From assembly GCA_022605405.1 (NCBI GenBank), contig JABYQQ010000003.1, positions 992,001-1,056,000 on the forward strand: a DNA stretch of 64,000 bases. Direction: 5' to 3'. Shown in pieces: positions 53,132-64,000 of this stretch (position 1 is its first letter; the number at the start of each line of letters is the position of its first letter). The stretch comes from Earliella scabrosa. Lineage: Eukaryota > Basidiomycota > Agaricomycetes > Polyporales > Polyporaceae. Below the pieces are notes generated by a model that saw nothing but the letters and a program-made list of their open reading frames with translations, did no database searches and was not told where the DNA came from. Position numbers and translations under genes: made by a program.

Positions 53132-55752
53132 ATGTCACGAATTCCTGTGCCATCCAGCTCTCCCTCCTACAACCGTAGCGCAGGCGCTCCTCGTGCTCTA
53201 TCTCCCATTCCCTTTCCGCCAGAACGCGCCGTCTCTCCTCTCCCTTTTCCCAACCGCCAGCAGTCATCCGCGTCCATGTCGACCCTCTCCGGCTCCGTCG
53301 CCGAGACCAGGAAGAAGCAGAACAAGAGGGACGAGGTACGTGTCACCTGTTCATTCTTCCTCTCTTCTTGCTGCATGCGGTATGGTCGGCGTGGACGTGT
53401 CGTAAAATGGCGTACACGGGCGCAGCGGGCGGAATACACGTGTATGCGGTTCCATGTCCGAGACACCCACGTCCTCGCCAGAACGCGTCGTCTCTCCGAC
53501 GAATGCCATCTCCTTGCGCCGCACCCCTGTCCGCAAGGCGACCCGTGCTGATGGCCCGTATGTGCAGGCCATCCGCAAGAAGATCGAGGGCGAGCTTGCG
53601 CGCAAGCGCACGATATCGACCACGAACCAGCATGCGCCTGGTGGCCGCCGCCGCGGGACCAAGGCCAATGTGCAGAAGGGCACTGTCGCCGCGTTGAAGC
53701 CCAGTCCTGCACTGACTGTCCCGGAGAACATCACGGTATCGGAGGCTAGTCAGCTGTGCGCGGCGAAGAGGACGGACTGCGTGCTCGTCGTGGATGACGA
53801 TGAGGGTCTCAGCGGGATCTTTACCGCCAAAGATTTGGCTTACAGGGTGCGTCTCTCAACCTATGCTATGTGCTGCTCACACTGACAGGGGCGATAGGTT
53901 ACGGCGGAAGGCTTGGACCCACACATCACCCCCGTTAACCAGATCATGACCCGCAACCCGATGGTCACTCGCGATACCACTAGTGCTACCGAGGCACTCC
54001 AGCTGATGGTTCAGAAGCACTTCAGGCATCTGGTGCGTGAAGCACCTCTGGTGCAGCTCAGTGGAAGAGGCTGATGCTGTGTGTCAGCCTGTTTGCAACG
54101 AAGAGGGCAATGTTGTCGGTCTGCTCGATATCACCAAAGTCTTCCACGAAGCCTTGGACAAGGTCGAGCGTAGCTCCTCCGCCTCGGAGAAGCTCTACAG
54201 CGCTCTTGCTGGAGTCCAGTCTGAACTCGGCGCGGGCCTGGGCTCCAATCCTCAGGCCGCCGCCATGCTGTCCTATGTCGAGGCCCTCAGGGAGAAGACC
54301 GCGCTCCCCGATCTGACGACGGTTATGGACTCTCGCACTCAGCCCGCGACCGTCGGCCCGAAGACCACTGTGAAGGAGGTAGCCAAGCTCATGAAGGAGC
54401 GCCGCACGACTGCTGTTTGCGTCATGGAACCTGCTGCTCCTGGCCAGTCGGCAACCCCGAAGATTGCGGGTATCTTCACGAGCAAGGACATCGTCTTGCG
54501 TGTCATCGCGGCTGGTTTGGACGCGACCAGGTGTAGTGTCGTCCGGGTTATGACTCCTCACCCGGACACCGCCCCGCCCACGATGACGATTCACGATGCG
54601 CTGAAGAAGATGCACAGTGAGCACCACCACTTCGTCGTGCATGCAACGGTACTGACACTATATGTACCTTCAGTCGGTCACTACCTCAACTTGCCCGTCG
54701 TGGAGGCTGACGGTCGTCTGGTCGCTATCGTAGACGTCTTGAAATTGACGTATGCTACGCTCGAGCAGGTGCGCATAACTTTGGTACTAGCAGGCTGGGT
54801 CAATCTGACAACAACATAGATGAATGCTATGTCCTCCGAAGGGGGCGGGGAGAACGAAGCTGAGGGTGGCCCGATGTGGGGACGCTTCTTCGAGTCCCTT
54901 GGCGCGAACGAGGATACGGAGTCGATGGTGTCTGGTTCACATTATCAGACGGACAGCGCCTCCCAGCACCGGTTCTCGCGAAGCATGTCCCACCTCATCC
55001 AGTCCCCGCATTCTGAAGTCCACCCCAACGACTCTGCATCCGTCGTCGACGATGACCAAGAGTCCGCTTTGGCGGGCTATGGCAAACACGCTGGCGGGGA
55101 AGGTGTTCCGTCGATCGTCGGTCCTCCCGCGTCGATCCCTCCCGTTGACGACGGCACGTATGTCTTCAAGTTCCGCACCCCCAGTGGCCGTACGCACCGT
55201 TTCCAGGCCCGTCACGACAACGTGGAGACTCTTCGCGAGATCGTCGGTGGCAAGCTCGCGACTGATCCCTTCTTCACGGGCTACAAGTCCACAGATCCAT
55301 CTGAGCCTCCGCCGGACCCCAACGATTTCACCCTGTCGTACACGGATGCGGACGGCGACATCGTGCTTATCACCTCCGACTCGGACGTCACCGATGCTGT
55401 CAAGATCGCGCGGTCCACGAAGACTGACCGTGTTGTCCTGTTTATCCAGGGTGGCAGAGGCTGGTCCGACGTGATGGAGAAGAAGAGTGCTCAGCAGGCT
55501 GAGGCAGTGGCCGCGGCGGCAGCCCAGGAGATGAAGGAGGTGGAGAAGACTGAGTCTGTGATGACGCCGCCTCCGCCGCCTGTGCTACCGATTCCCACTC
55601 CGTATGCTCCCCCACCCTACTCCCAGCCTGTTCCACCCGCTCAGCCCGAGTTGGTCATGGGCATCCCGAAGGACCTGCTCCTTCCTGCAAGTATCGGCGC
55701 GCTGGCTGCAGTCATTCTCGGTGTCTTCACCATTTCTCGTCTCACACGATAG
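53132..55752 (+). CDS. CBS-PB1 domain membrane protein (Mug70-like)
   Basis: Exon 1 (MSRIPVPSSSPSYNRSAGAP) ends KKQNKRDE, and exon 2 resumes AIRKKIEGELARKRTIS. Four CBS motifs follow in two pairs: LTVPENITVSEASQLCAAKR with DDDEGLSGIFTAKDLAYR, VNQIMTRNPMVTRD with EALQLMVQKHFRHLPV, then VGPKTTVKEVAKLMKERRTT with IFTSKDIVLRVIAAGLD, and MTPHPDTAPPTMTIHDAL with GHYLNLPVVEADGRLVAIVD. A linker rich in Ser/Asp leads to a PB1 domain (YVFKFRTPSGRTHRFQARHD then DITLSYTDADGD-like residues). The end (LLLPASIGALAAVILGVFTI then SRLTR) is a C-terminal membrane anchor. The plan is that of fission yeast Mug70. CBS pairs often bind adenosine nucleotides and PB1 mediates dimer contacts. Function is not known. 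Confidence 0.86.
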
Positions 55753-56245
55753 GGAGAGGGCCATTGTCCTCGACACGTGAAGAGGATGGTCGGATGGAAC
55801 CATTGGGGGTTGAAATGCGAAATCCCGAATACCTTAGTTTTGGTTTCCATCTTGTCGCCTGCTATATGAGACCTATTCATAGTGCTTTGCAACGTTCACA
55901 TTACGACCTCGCCGATGTCTCACGACTGTTCACGCGTAACGACATAGAATGCATGCTTAGACTCGCCCTAACCGGGGACCGTCCGTGGGGGTGAGGCTCT
56001 GGCGAGGAGGGGCTGTGGCAGCGAGGAAAGGAAAGGCATTGTGGAGTGCGCTTATGGGAAATAGCCCCACGTGGCTGAACGCGTCCGAAGCACGATCGGG
56101 TACGCGCCGTCACGCTCTAGTCTGCCGCCACTTGGCCGCCACAACCTCCTCCGCCTCTTCTCACCGCCGCCCCCGCCCCTCTCAACACGCGTCGGCAGCT
56201 GCGAACGACAAGGGTACATGTTCGTCGACTGCGCTCGGCCCACCG
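55753..56245. other. Intergenic stretch, no gene identified
   Basis: This 493 bp holds the 3' UTR of the CBS-PB1 gene and the SGF11 promoter. No open frame or repeat is convincing. Confidence 0.4.
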
Positions 56246-57849
56246 ATGCCAAAACGAGAGCGCGATGAGGCGGTCGCCGAGCTCGTGAGTGTTGCACCGA
56301 CCCCGCCTTGCCCTCTGTCGTTCCGCGCACCCCGGAGTCGTGCTCACGAGTCGTGTGTGCGCGCAGAGTTCGACCGTCTTCGCGACGATGCTGGAGGAGA
56401 TCCTAATGGACGTCGTGCAGCAGTCGCACAAGGAGATTGCGCGCGCTAGGGCGGTGTGCGACGTCTGTCATACTCGGTGCGTGATGTGAAGCTATTGGGC
56501 GAGCTCGGACGCTCATTCGTTTGTGTAGGTGTGGTGCAGGTGTGTATCCTGGTCAATGTGCGCTGTAGGGCGTTGAATCATGCTGGTGCGACCAGTGCAC
56601 GTACCCGGCCCGTCGAACGCGACTGCTAGTGGCTCGAGGATACCCACTCCAACGGGCGAGCTGAACGGGAACAGCCCCTCTGGCACTGGGGTCAATACTC
56701 CTGTCAATGGAAAGGATGGAACGACGTATTTCGATTGTCTTGAGTGCAAGCGCTCGGTGAGTAATGCTTCACGTTCGCGGCTGCTTCGAACGAGACGACG
56801 GACGCCCCTGTGCAGATTGCTTCCAATCGCTACGCACCCCATTTGAGTTCATGTATGGGACTGGGCAGTAGAAGAGGCGCTGCACGCAATGCGTCAGTCA
56901 AGTCAAAGTGCGTGTTCTTTCGTCTCGTGCCGGCTTAACCCCTCATGTCACTGCCTGAGTTTAGGCTCGGGAACGAACTCGGGAAAGCCGACTCTTTCGA
57001 TGCGTTCGATGACCCGAAGCCTGCTCCTGCGAAAGGGAAAGGGAAGGCCAAGACGAAGAAGTCAGGTATGTCGTGAAACACGAGTCCTCCTCGATTGCTT
57101 CTCAGTGATTCGCCTAGCAGACTCCGCCCTTAACGCCAATGGTAAACGGGTCAGTATCGCCCTTGGTAACATTCGCTTGTGTTGTGTTTGCTGATGACGT
57201 CCGCTTATCTAGAACGGGTCGCCATCTGTATCTCCCACGAAGAAACCGTCGAAGAAGCAGAAGACCGCAGGTAGCCACCCACTATTATTGTACCTTTTCG
57301 GGCTACTGATGATTTGTCCAGGCTCTCCTGCGGCTCGCGTCAAAGCCGATCCCGACTCTCCAGCATCCAGCAACGTAAGTCGCGAAGCTGCGTGTGCACG
57401 TACAATGAGGCTAACCTGTCATGGCCGTGTAGTTGTTGCCAGTTGCTTCGAATGCTTCCCGCGTACCCTCGAAGCTGCGAGCATCCTCCACCGTCTCGTC
57501 TCTCCATGCCCGAGAGCGCTCATCGTCTCCCGACTCACCGCGGTTATCCTCACCGGCGCGCTCCATCTCTACCCAAGCGTCAACGGTCCTCCGAAGTCCT
57601 GCCATCTCGAACGCGACTCTCAAGTCGAAGCAAGCGAATGGCAAGGGTCGCGGCGCGCCAGCCCCGCCCCGGATACCAAGTCCGCCGCGCCCCCCACCGC
57701 CAGTGCCTATCATTAGAATGCCTGAAACAGACTACCTTGTCGGTGAGTTTGGACCACTTTCTCGCGTCCGCGACCGACCTCTGACGATCGCACCGGCAGA
57801 CGTGGAGGGCGAAGAGACCGGATCTTCTACTGACACTGACAGCGACTAA
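56246..57849 (+). CDS. SGF11: SAGA deubiquitinase-module subunit Sgf11 (ATXN7L3-like)
   Basis: The start MPKRERDEAVAEL joins SSTVFATMLEEILMDVVQQS then HKEIARARAVCDVCHTRC. This N-terminal helix is the part of Sgf11 that binds Sgf73/Sus1. The zinc finger reads TTYFDCLECKRS/IASNRYAPHLSSCMGLG, with CxxC, then His and Cys, the SGF11-type finger that packs on the Ubp8 catalytic domain and the nucleosome acidic patch. A conserved GRRGAARNAS basic stretch follows. The rest (about 57000-57849) is a low-complexity tail of Ser, Pro and Lys (KKPSKKQKTAG, RIPSPPRPPPPVP) in many small exons. It would act in histone H2B deubiquitination in the nucleus. The exon between CHTR and the finger is an 11 nt micro-exon (GTGTGGTGCAG) followed by a longer one. 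I rate the overall identity well but interior boundaries less so. Confidence 0.83.
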
Positions 57850-58328
57850 CAGACGGCGAGCCTCGTCTCGCCTTGGATGGGCACGTCTTTCTTGCTATGG
57901 ACCCCTCGATTTGTACTGCATATCTTTTAAGCTCTACTAGTTTTGCTGCTCGGGGTAGGATCTCACGCATCTGTCGGCTCGTGTACTTTCATATATGTAT
58001 CTCATCCCGGACTGGACTTGCGCAGATCGGTTTTTTGTGATGTTGGAGTGAAAAGCTCAGGACCACGCGGTCTCCTTTGTGTCAACGCACACTTCCGACA
58101 CAAGGGACAGGTGCACATGGCACAATCTGCTACCAGTAGCAGCACATCCGATTGGAGCCCCAAGAGACAGACAGATTAGTCTACAACAACAGAGTACGTT
58201 ATTCTACAGTGACACGACGTGATGGCGATGAGGAGAGCAAGAGAGTGATAGGCGTAGGCGGGACGTGAGTAGCGTAGAGGTGCGTGAAGCGATCTATGGT
58301 CAATGTTCATGATCATGACGCGTGACGG
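57850..58328. other. Convergent intergenic stretch
   Basis: This 479 bp separates SGF11 (+) and the MFS transporter (-). It should carry both 3' UTRs. No gene was seen. Confidence 0.45.
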
Positions 58329-60792
58329 TCATAGCTGTTCGGGGAGCTGCGACGGGAATAGAGTCCAGAGGCCGAACATGACGACGCACTGGGACACAGT
58401 GATGTAAGGAAGGGTATGAGGGCCGACCGCGGTCGAAAGCGTGCCGGTGATGAACGGGAAGAGAGCTAGGATACAGGATCAGCGTGTGCGTGTGCGTAGA
58501 ACGGTTTTGGACAGGCACGCACCAGCACCGAAGCTTCCAAATGCAGCGCTGCAAATGATTGCCAGTGGACGTCAGTGACATTTCTTGTGATGCGGAAGGG
58601 CTGATGGACGTACACGATGGCGAGAGATACCAGGTGGACTTCGGCGGGGAGAAGGTCCCGAGCGATGCCGATGTTTGCGGGGTATATGGGGCCGTACACC
58701 AGGCCGACCACCGCGGCCGAGACGGCGTTCTCGATGAAGGAGGGCACGAACCAGATCAGGAGGTGCATGCAGAACGCGATAACTAGAGATAACATCCATT
58801 AGCCATCCTGAATCTCCTGTGCCATGAGTCCGAGTGGAGACTTACAGCTGAACAAGAGCGCGGAAGCGTGGTTAGGAAGGAATGTGAGCGAGCTGCCGAC
58901 ACCGCCTGCCAGGGGTCAGAGCAGATGACAGGAGTTACGTACATGCATCCCTGAATTATCCACTTGCGCTGACGGAAGGTGACGCTGTTCGGCACGGTGT
59001 GAGCGACGGATGCGTCAAGAGCGAACCGGGGGAACGTACATGCTTCCCAGGTAGCCCCATAGGAAGCGGCTTATGGCCATTCCGGCCCAGAAACCGCTAG
59101 TAACATACCCTACAGTGTTGGGGTTTGCGCCCTGGTCGATCAACAGGTCAGACCTTTACCAAGGAAAGGAGACGAAAGACGTACTCGGATGTTCAAGAGG
59201 TAGATGACAATCTGCAGGGCAGGTCAGCTGTCAATCCCGAGCGAGAGTGGGAGTGTCCGACTACGCACAAAACCTTGCGTGGAACTCTCGCTGGAGATAT
59301 CGGTCAGAATCCGAATGATGGATGGGGGCCACAGTGAGCGTGCACGCACCTGCCAGTGTAAAGCATCGAGAAGATGGCAGAAGCCCACAGCTTGGGCTTC
59401 CTCAGTGCTACGGAGTATGCTGCAATCGTCATATCACATACGTCAACCTGTGCAATTACCGAACCACCACTAGGAAAGGAGGCAGCGTACTGCGAGGGCC
59501 AATGGAGTCCTTCCTCTGCAAGACCGGCGCGATGCTATGAGTGGGAGATGTCGGTGTCACAGCGCTGGCGACGTCGGGGGTGGGAGGGGAGGACCGGAGC
59601 AGGCTCCACGCGAAGTCTGCATCGCGCTGAAGCTCGCTCAGTGTGGGCTTGAAGGCGTAGATGAGGAAGGATATGTTGAGTGACGCGATCACTAGGGAGC
59701 CAAAGTAGAAGTTCGCCCAACGAATGCCTGTGGCTACGATGCTCTGGCACACGAGAGGCGCACAGAACGCACCGAGAGCTGATGGTGGTCAAGTAAGCAG
59801 TCTATACGAGCGGCAGAAGGAGATAGGACCCTACCCCAGGAACCGTACATGTATCCGAGGCCACGTTTGGATACCATTGATACGTAGACGTTGCTGTATG
59901 AAGTATTAAGAATGAGCGGCGAGGGTATAAATGGGATATACCCACAGCGTGGCTATTGGAGGAGAGTCAGCGATACAATGAATGGCATGGATGCATGGTG
60001 GGTCCATTGACATACCTAGGATGAACGATCTTGAGAAGGCTGAGACGGCGTAGGCTACCAGCATGCTAGGGAACCCGCTCCTGCTCCCCATGATCATGAA
60101 GAACGTCGAGTGCAGAATGCTTGCAAGCACCAGGGTAAAGAATCTGCAGCGGGATGTCGAGAAGCCGATGATCGATGAATCCTCTTCCCGGAGATGAGAC
60201 TTCGGTGAACGAGCAGGTGACCATGGCAGGGAAAACACGGTTGGAGTTCTGCTCGCTGAGAAACGGCCTCTGCCTAGGAAGCGCGTGATGAACTCGATAG
60301 ATATCGTGCCGAGTGCGTATCTGTTGTCGACGTTGAGTCTGTAAGCTCCACACACGTAATGAGGACCTGCACGAACCCCATTGCACTTGTCACGAATAGT
60401 AGGGACGACGTCATGAAACTCAGGTTGAAGTCATTCTTGAAGTCTGACGAAGGCCGTGAGTACACCATCGGCAGTGCTACAGACACACTAACATGGCAAT
60501 AATGTGCCCGTCACTGGAGAAATGAGGTCAATTAAAGCAATAGCCCGACGGTGGAGAGTCGCTCACCTCCGTCTCCCCAGCCTAGGACGAAAAGCGCGCA
60601 AAAGGCTGATGTCAAGCGCAACTTCCACTGTTCGTGCTGCAAGGCATCAGGTATGGTGTTGGACGGGGACGGCGCGACCTGCAACGCGGGGCACTTCTCG
60701 CTTCGAGAGGCATCTAGAGAGAATGGCATCGTCGAACGCTTGGACTTCGACGTCAAGCAGGGCTCAGGTGCAGACAGCGGGGAGAGAGGCAT
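58329..60792 (-). CDS. MFS transporter of the Bsc6/FHS type
   Basis: A 12-helix-type carrier with many short exons. The cytoplasmic N-terminus (MPLSPLSAPEPCLTSKSKRS) is followed by helix 1 (KLRLTSAFCALFVLGWGDG) and SLLFVTSAMGFVQVLITCV. Further blocks are MIMGSRSGFPSMLVAYAVSA, SRSFIL, GYMYGSWG, SIVATGIRWANFYFGSLVIA then SLNISFLIYAFKPT, a loop with low-complexity Ser/Thr/Pro (SPPTPDVASAVTPTSPTHS), then ALRKPKLW, VGYVTSGFWAGMAISRFLWG, VIAFCMHLLIWFVPSFIENA, VVGLVYGPIYPANIGIARDL and LWTLFPSQLPEQL. The wording fits the fungal MFS group near yeast Bsc6 and the bacterial fucose permease (FucP) family. Substrate is unknown. The end at 58329 was found from the LPEQL* reading rather than from a long frame. 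Confidence 0.8.
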
Positions 60793-61746
60793 ACTGAGCA
60801 GAGACAGAACACTCAGGAGACATTGCCCACGGAAGGGCAGAGAAATTTATACAGTCAGGGAAGGCAAGAGCGCGATGGCGGCTCTGAGTCTTTCCAACTT
60901 CGCTGTATTCGGCAGGCGACAGCTACGTACAAAACGTGCTCGGATGAGCAGAGTTACGCATAAGAGCGCGGCGACGGCAGCGACTTTATTGGGCGAGAGG
61001 GCGGAGAGGCGAAGCATGGCGGACACAAGGTCGGACCCTGACGTCTTCTAGTGAGGCGAAACGGTCGAACGCGCTGCTGAGCGTGAACACGGGTCTGGGG
61101 AGAAGACAATTCCTGAAGATGTAACGGAGAACGTGGATCAGTTGACGAAAGTTGACGTGTCATTGACGGACATAATAGCGGGATCATAGTCCAGGGCCAC
61201 TTGCCTCAGGCCGTGGACCTAGACTGCGTGACGACAGCGAGTTGCGGCTGTCGGGGCTGCAATGCTCGAGACCGTCGACTCCCCGCGCGTTTGCTAAAAA
61301 CTATTGGAGATTGGGGGTGGTCAGGAGCACGCTTGGCGAGCGATGTACGTTGAGCAGTTTCGAAACGTGCTGCGCGCGCCACACAAGCGGGACGCTAGAC
61401 GACCTGGAATTCGCTATGGCCAGCTGGGGATGAGGTGGCTTCGAGTGCTATAATTGCTGCATGCGTTGCGCGTAGAAACCAAGTGAGCGTTGAGCGGTGT
61501 TGACCTCGGGCAAGGCCACCGAGCGCACAGTGGGCACAAGCATAGATCGCTGCGGCCCGAGGGCGGTTAGAGGGCGACAAACAGAGGCAAACAGGGCGGG
61601 TGGCTGTCACTACGGGAACGAGCGTGGGTGGGCCGGCGTTTGGGGACCGAGACTGGGTCGCGGCGTGCGCTTGCGGCTTGGACTTGGACTCGCTCGTTCC
61701 CTCTGCTCGCAGGCCGAACAATCCAACCTCTGTCACTCCTTGCACC
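60793..61746. other. Divergent intergenic region, no gene identified
   Basis: This 954 bp separates the MFS transporter (-) and the Golgi-type protein (+). It should contain both promoters. There is no TATA box at a typical distance and no inverted repeat. The 166-codon plus-strand frame at 60551..61051 overlaps the MFS exon 1 and is not considered real. Confidence 0.4.
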
Positions 61747-63405
61747 ATGTCCACCTACCCATCACACTCCAACTGGCCCCAGTATCCCGCACCCGTACAC
61801 CCCTCCTCCCCGCGCGACGACGAACCAAAGGCAAACTACGACGAACTCATCGACCAATATGCTTCTCCGTACGGCAACCAGCCGCATAAGACCTACGCGG
61901 TAGACCCCGCTTCTCTATCCGGCCTCGGTCGCCAGCCTTCACACTCAATGTCCAAGCACTCCTACGAGACCTCGAAAGACTTCAAGAGTCTTGACATGCA
62001 TGCCCAGGACCCCCCGGACTGGGAGTATCCACCGCCGCTAGCGAAGGAGGAGTCGTCCAAGGAGGAGAAGAGCAAGTGGGCACGGGTGAGTACTATTGTC
62101 TTCCCTCGTACGACCAGTTCCATGACCCTCCGCTCGTAGTATATCCCTGACTCACTAGCATGTCGACTCTATCTCCTCACCGTCCTCGTCGAGACCGCCA
62201 TTGATCTCGCTATCGAGGGAGACATCATCTTGCGCTTCCATGAAGCAAACTCTTCCGACAGCGAGGACATGGCCACCCGGCGTATGCCCGTCTACCTCAG
62301 CATATTCGCCTTGGCCCAGTACGTGGTCCACCTTATCTCCATACCCTCTCCTAACAGTCCTCTTCTTCCAGCGTCTTCCAGTTCGTCATGGCCTTGGACG
62401 CAGTATGGGCCCGAAACGTACTGCAGTTCATCCTTCTCGCGTACGTCCACCGTCCTTCGCCTAGACCACCCTAGCATGACAGTACACTTTCACAGTATCT
62501 TCAACGCCCTCTTCCTCCTCTACGCCATCATCCAAATCACCGAGATCAACGCTGTCGCCCTCGCCCCGGTGAGCGGTATCTCACACGTCTCAATCGGCAC
62601 CCTGGCCATCATCATTCCAATCGTTATCTCCGTCGCCGAAGTCGCCTATATTGCTCTGGGGTGGAAAATCTATACTGAGTTCGGCTGGAAAGTCTACAAG
62701 TTCCTTGGTGCCGACCGTAGGATCAAGACCATGTTCGCCCACCACCAGATCTTCCTCTGTCTCGTCAAGTTCGACCTCTTCTTCTGGGTCGGCTTCTCCG
62801 TGCAGTTCATCTTCCTCGTTCTCGCCCGTCATGATGCAGAGTTCTACCTCACATGCGCTGCTCTCCCCTTGTCGTTGGTCGTCCTCGTTGAAGGACATCT
62901 TGCGGCACGGCATGAGAGCAAGTACATGATGCTTGCATTCATGGCTGGCTGCGGTGGTGCCATGGTTTACTTCGTGTACAAAGTGGGTGAAGAGCGTTTC
63001 ATATGCCGAGACATCGGGCTGACTTCTCCGTCTCAGCTCGTCAAAGTGCTGCGGTTCCGCGACACGGTCACGTTTGCCGAGGTCTGGCAGACGCTGACTA
63101 CGTTCTGTACGTATAGTCGCGTCTTCCACGAGTAACGGCTGACTGACTCTCTCTCTCGCAGCCGTGATCGCTATCATCCTTTTGGTCATTACCTTTGTCT
63201 TCGCCCTCTTGGTGATGAACAATTTCGGTCGAGGTCTCAAGGAGCAGAGTACGTTTTCTTATGCATGAAACTTCGAGTCGAATGCTGATGCACGTGAGTT
63301 ACAGTCACGAAGAACAAGCACAAGAAGGGTCTGTCGCGAGGAAAGTCACAACACGTGCATCGAGGCCCCATGAGTACTCATCCAAACCGGATGAGTATCG
63401 AGTGA
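61747..63405 (+). CDS. UPF0658-type Golgi membrane protein
   Basis: The start at 61747 gives MSTYPSHSNWPQYPAPVHPS, a Pro/Ser-rich cytoplasmic N-terminus of about 110 residues (DPPDWEYPPPLAKEESS near its end). Seven or more membrane segments follow: LYLLTVLVETAIDLAIEGDI, MPVYLSIFALAQ, VFQFVMALDAVWARNVLQFI, IFNALFLLYAIIQITEINAV, IGTLAIIIPIVISVAEVAYI, QIFLCLVKFDLFFWVGFSVQ, FYLTCAALPLSLVVLVEGHL, MLAFMAGCGGAMVYFVYK and VIAIILLVITFVFALLVMNN. Conserved FGWKVYKFLGADRRIK sits in a cytoplasmic loop. The family includes fission yeast SPAC1952.10c, annotated as a Golgi membrane protein. The tail is basic (ITKNKHKKGLSRGKSQ). Function is unknown. Introns are short and lie near 62085, 62320, 62440, 62980, 63105 and 63250. 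Confidence 0.82.
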
Positions 63406-64000
63406 TGTATAGTGTTGTGTCCAAGCACGAATCGGACTTGTACGATGACCCCCTCAGTTGTATCATTTCCTTCTCCATTGCCCTACACTCAGGCACTGAC
63501 CGCGCATGACGGTCCCTACTCTGATTGCTGCTCATCCACGGACATACTCTCTTGCTTCATTCTCACCCTCCTGCACTAGTATCCTCTTCCCCTTGTCGCC
63601 ATTGTCATCCGCATCTCTCGCATCATCTTCTCAATGACACCTTTCAGCGGCTGACCCCCCGCTCACGACCTCCCGCGTACCATATATCTCCACGCCTGTT
63701 GCTGGATTTCCAATCAGGCGGCGTTCAATATTACCTAGGATCCTCACTACCTCTACCGTCTGCCTGCCCGCGAGCCTCTCTACGCTTCGGTACATCGATC
63801 CCCTTTCGCATTCGTTTTCGCTAGTCGTCAGCTCGATCTCTACGCGTTTCCTCGTACCCTCGTACTCCTCGTTCAGCAGCTAGATATTCGCTTCGCTTTG
63901 TCTTATTCGCTCTAGTATTTCTCCCCACGAGACGCGCCGTCCACGACCGCGCGCATGCCGATGGGGCACCCGCAGATATTGTATTGCTAGCCCAATGCAA
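63406..64000. other. End of window, no gene identified
   Basis: This 595 bp should start with the 3' UTR of the UPF0658 gene. A CT-rich stretch lies near 63545-63640. No coding region is convincing, and it may be the promoter of a gene beyond the window. Confidence 0.4.

Noticed and set aside
60551..61051. 166-codon plus-strand frame near the MFS gene
   Set aside because: Overlaps MFS exon 1 and its promoter. No family and charged low-complexity sequence.
1..64000. CRISPR array, prokaryotic defence system or viral insertion
   Set aside because: No spaced direct repeats, no prokaryotic gene organisation and no viral polymerase, capsid or integrase motif anywhere. The genes are spliced fungal housekeeping genes.

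Overview
The window is nuclear DNA from a filamentous basidiomycete, most likely an Agaricomycete of polypore type. The evidence is dense, intron-rich genes with mostly 50-70 nt GT..AG introns, short intergenic gaps, and basidiomycete-typical families: a basidiomycete MST, a Bsc6-type transporter, an X325 copper protein with a GPI tail, and several small orphan proteins. I see no ribosomal RNA, tRNA, CRISPR or prokaryotic gene. Gene spans below run from start codon to stop codon and include introns. Splice sites were read by eye from GT/AG signals and protein continuity.

Layout. 1-13 kb: the end of the mitochondrial Fe-S factor IND1, then an MPH1/FANCM DNA helicase (-), a G-patch/zinc-finger splicing-type protein (+), a BET double-bromodomain protein (-) and a WDR70-type WD40 protein (-). 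13-23 kb: an orphan protein, frataxin (-), a mitochondrial rhodanese (-), a gene-poor 2.5 kb stretch holding a non-autonomous transposon with telomere-like repeats, an X325/Bim1-like copper protein (+), a 1.5 kb stretch without a gene, an orphan protein (+) and a mercaptopyruvate/thiosulfate sulfurtransferase (-). 23-33 kb: V-ATPase subunit C (+), a multi-KH RNA-binding protein (-), an RWD-RBR ubiquitin ligase (-) and a small protein with an NCHDW motif (-).

33-50 kb: the ribosome-biogenesis factor URB2 (+), a threonine aldolase (-), a small zinc-binding protein (+), TIM10 (-), a second non-autonomous transposon inside the TIM10/UTP4 promoter region, UTP4 (+), an Mpv17/PMP22 protein (-), peptidyl-tRNA hydrolase 2 (-) and the DEAD-box helicase HAS1 (+). 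50-64 kb: a TMEM33/Pom33-type membrane protein, a two-helix small membrane protein, a CBS-PB1 membrane protein of the Mug70 type, the SAGA subunit SGF11, an MFS transporter (-) and a UPF0658-type Golgi membrane protein (+).

Two themes recur. Many products act in mitochondria: IND1, frataxin, two sulfurtransferases, TIM10, an Mpv17-family protein and a PTH2 with a membrane anchor. Three act in the nucleolus: URB2, UTP4 and HAS1. No prokaryote-like defence or biosynthetic cluster is present. The most unusual DNA is the pair of short inverted-repeat transposons at 16170-16593 and 42339-42706, each with clear target-site duplications and each lying in a gene's upstream region.
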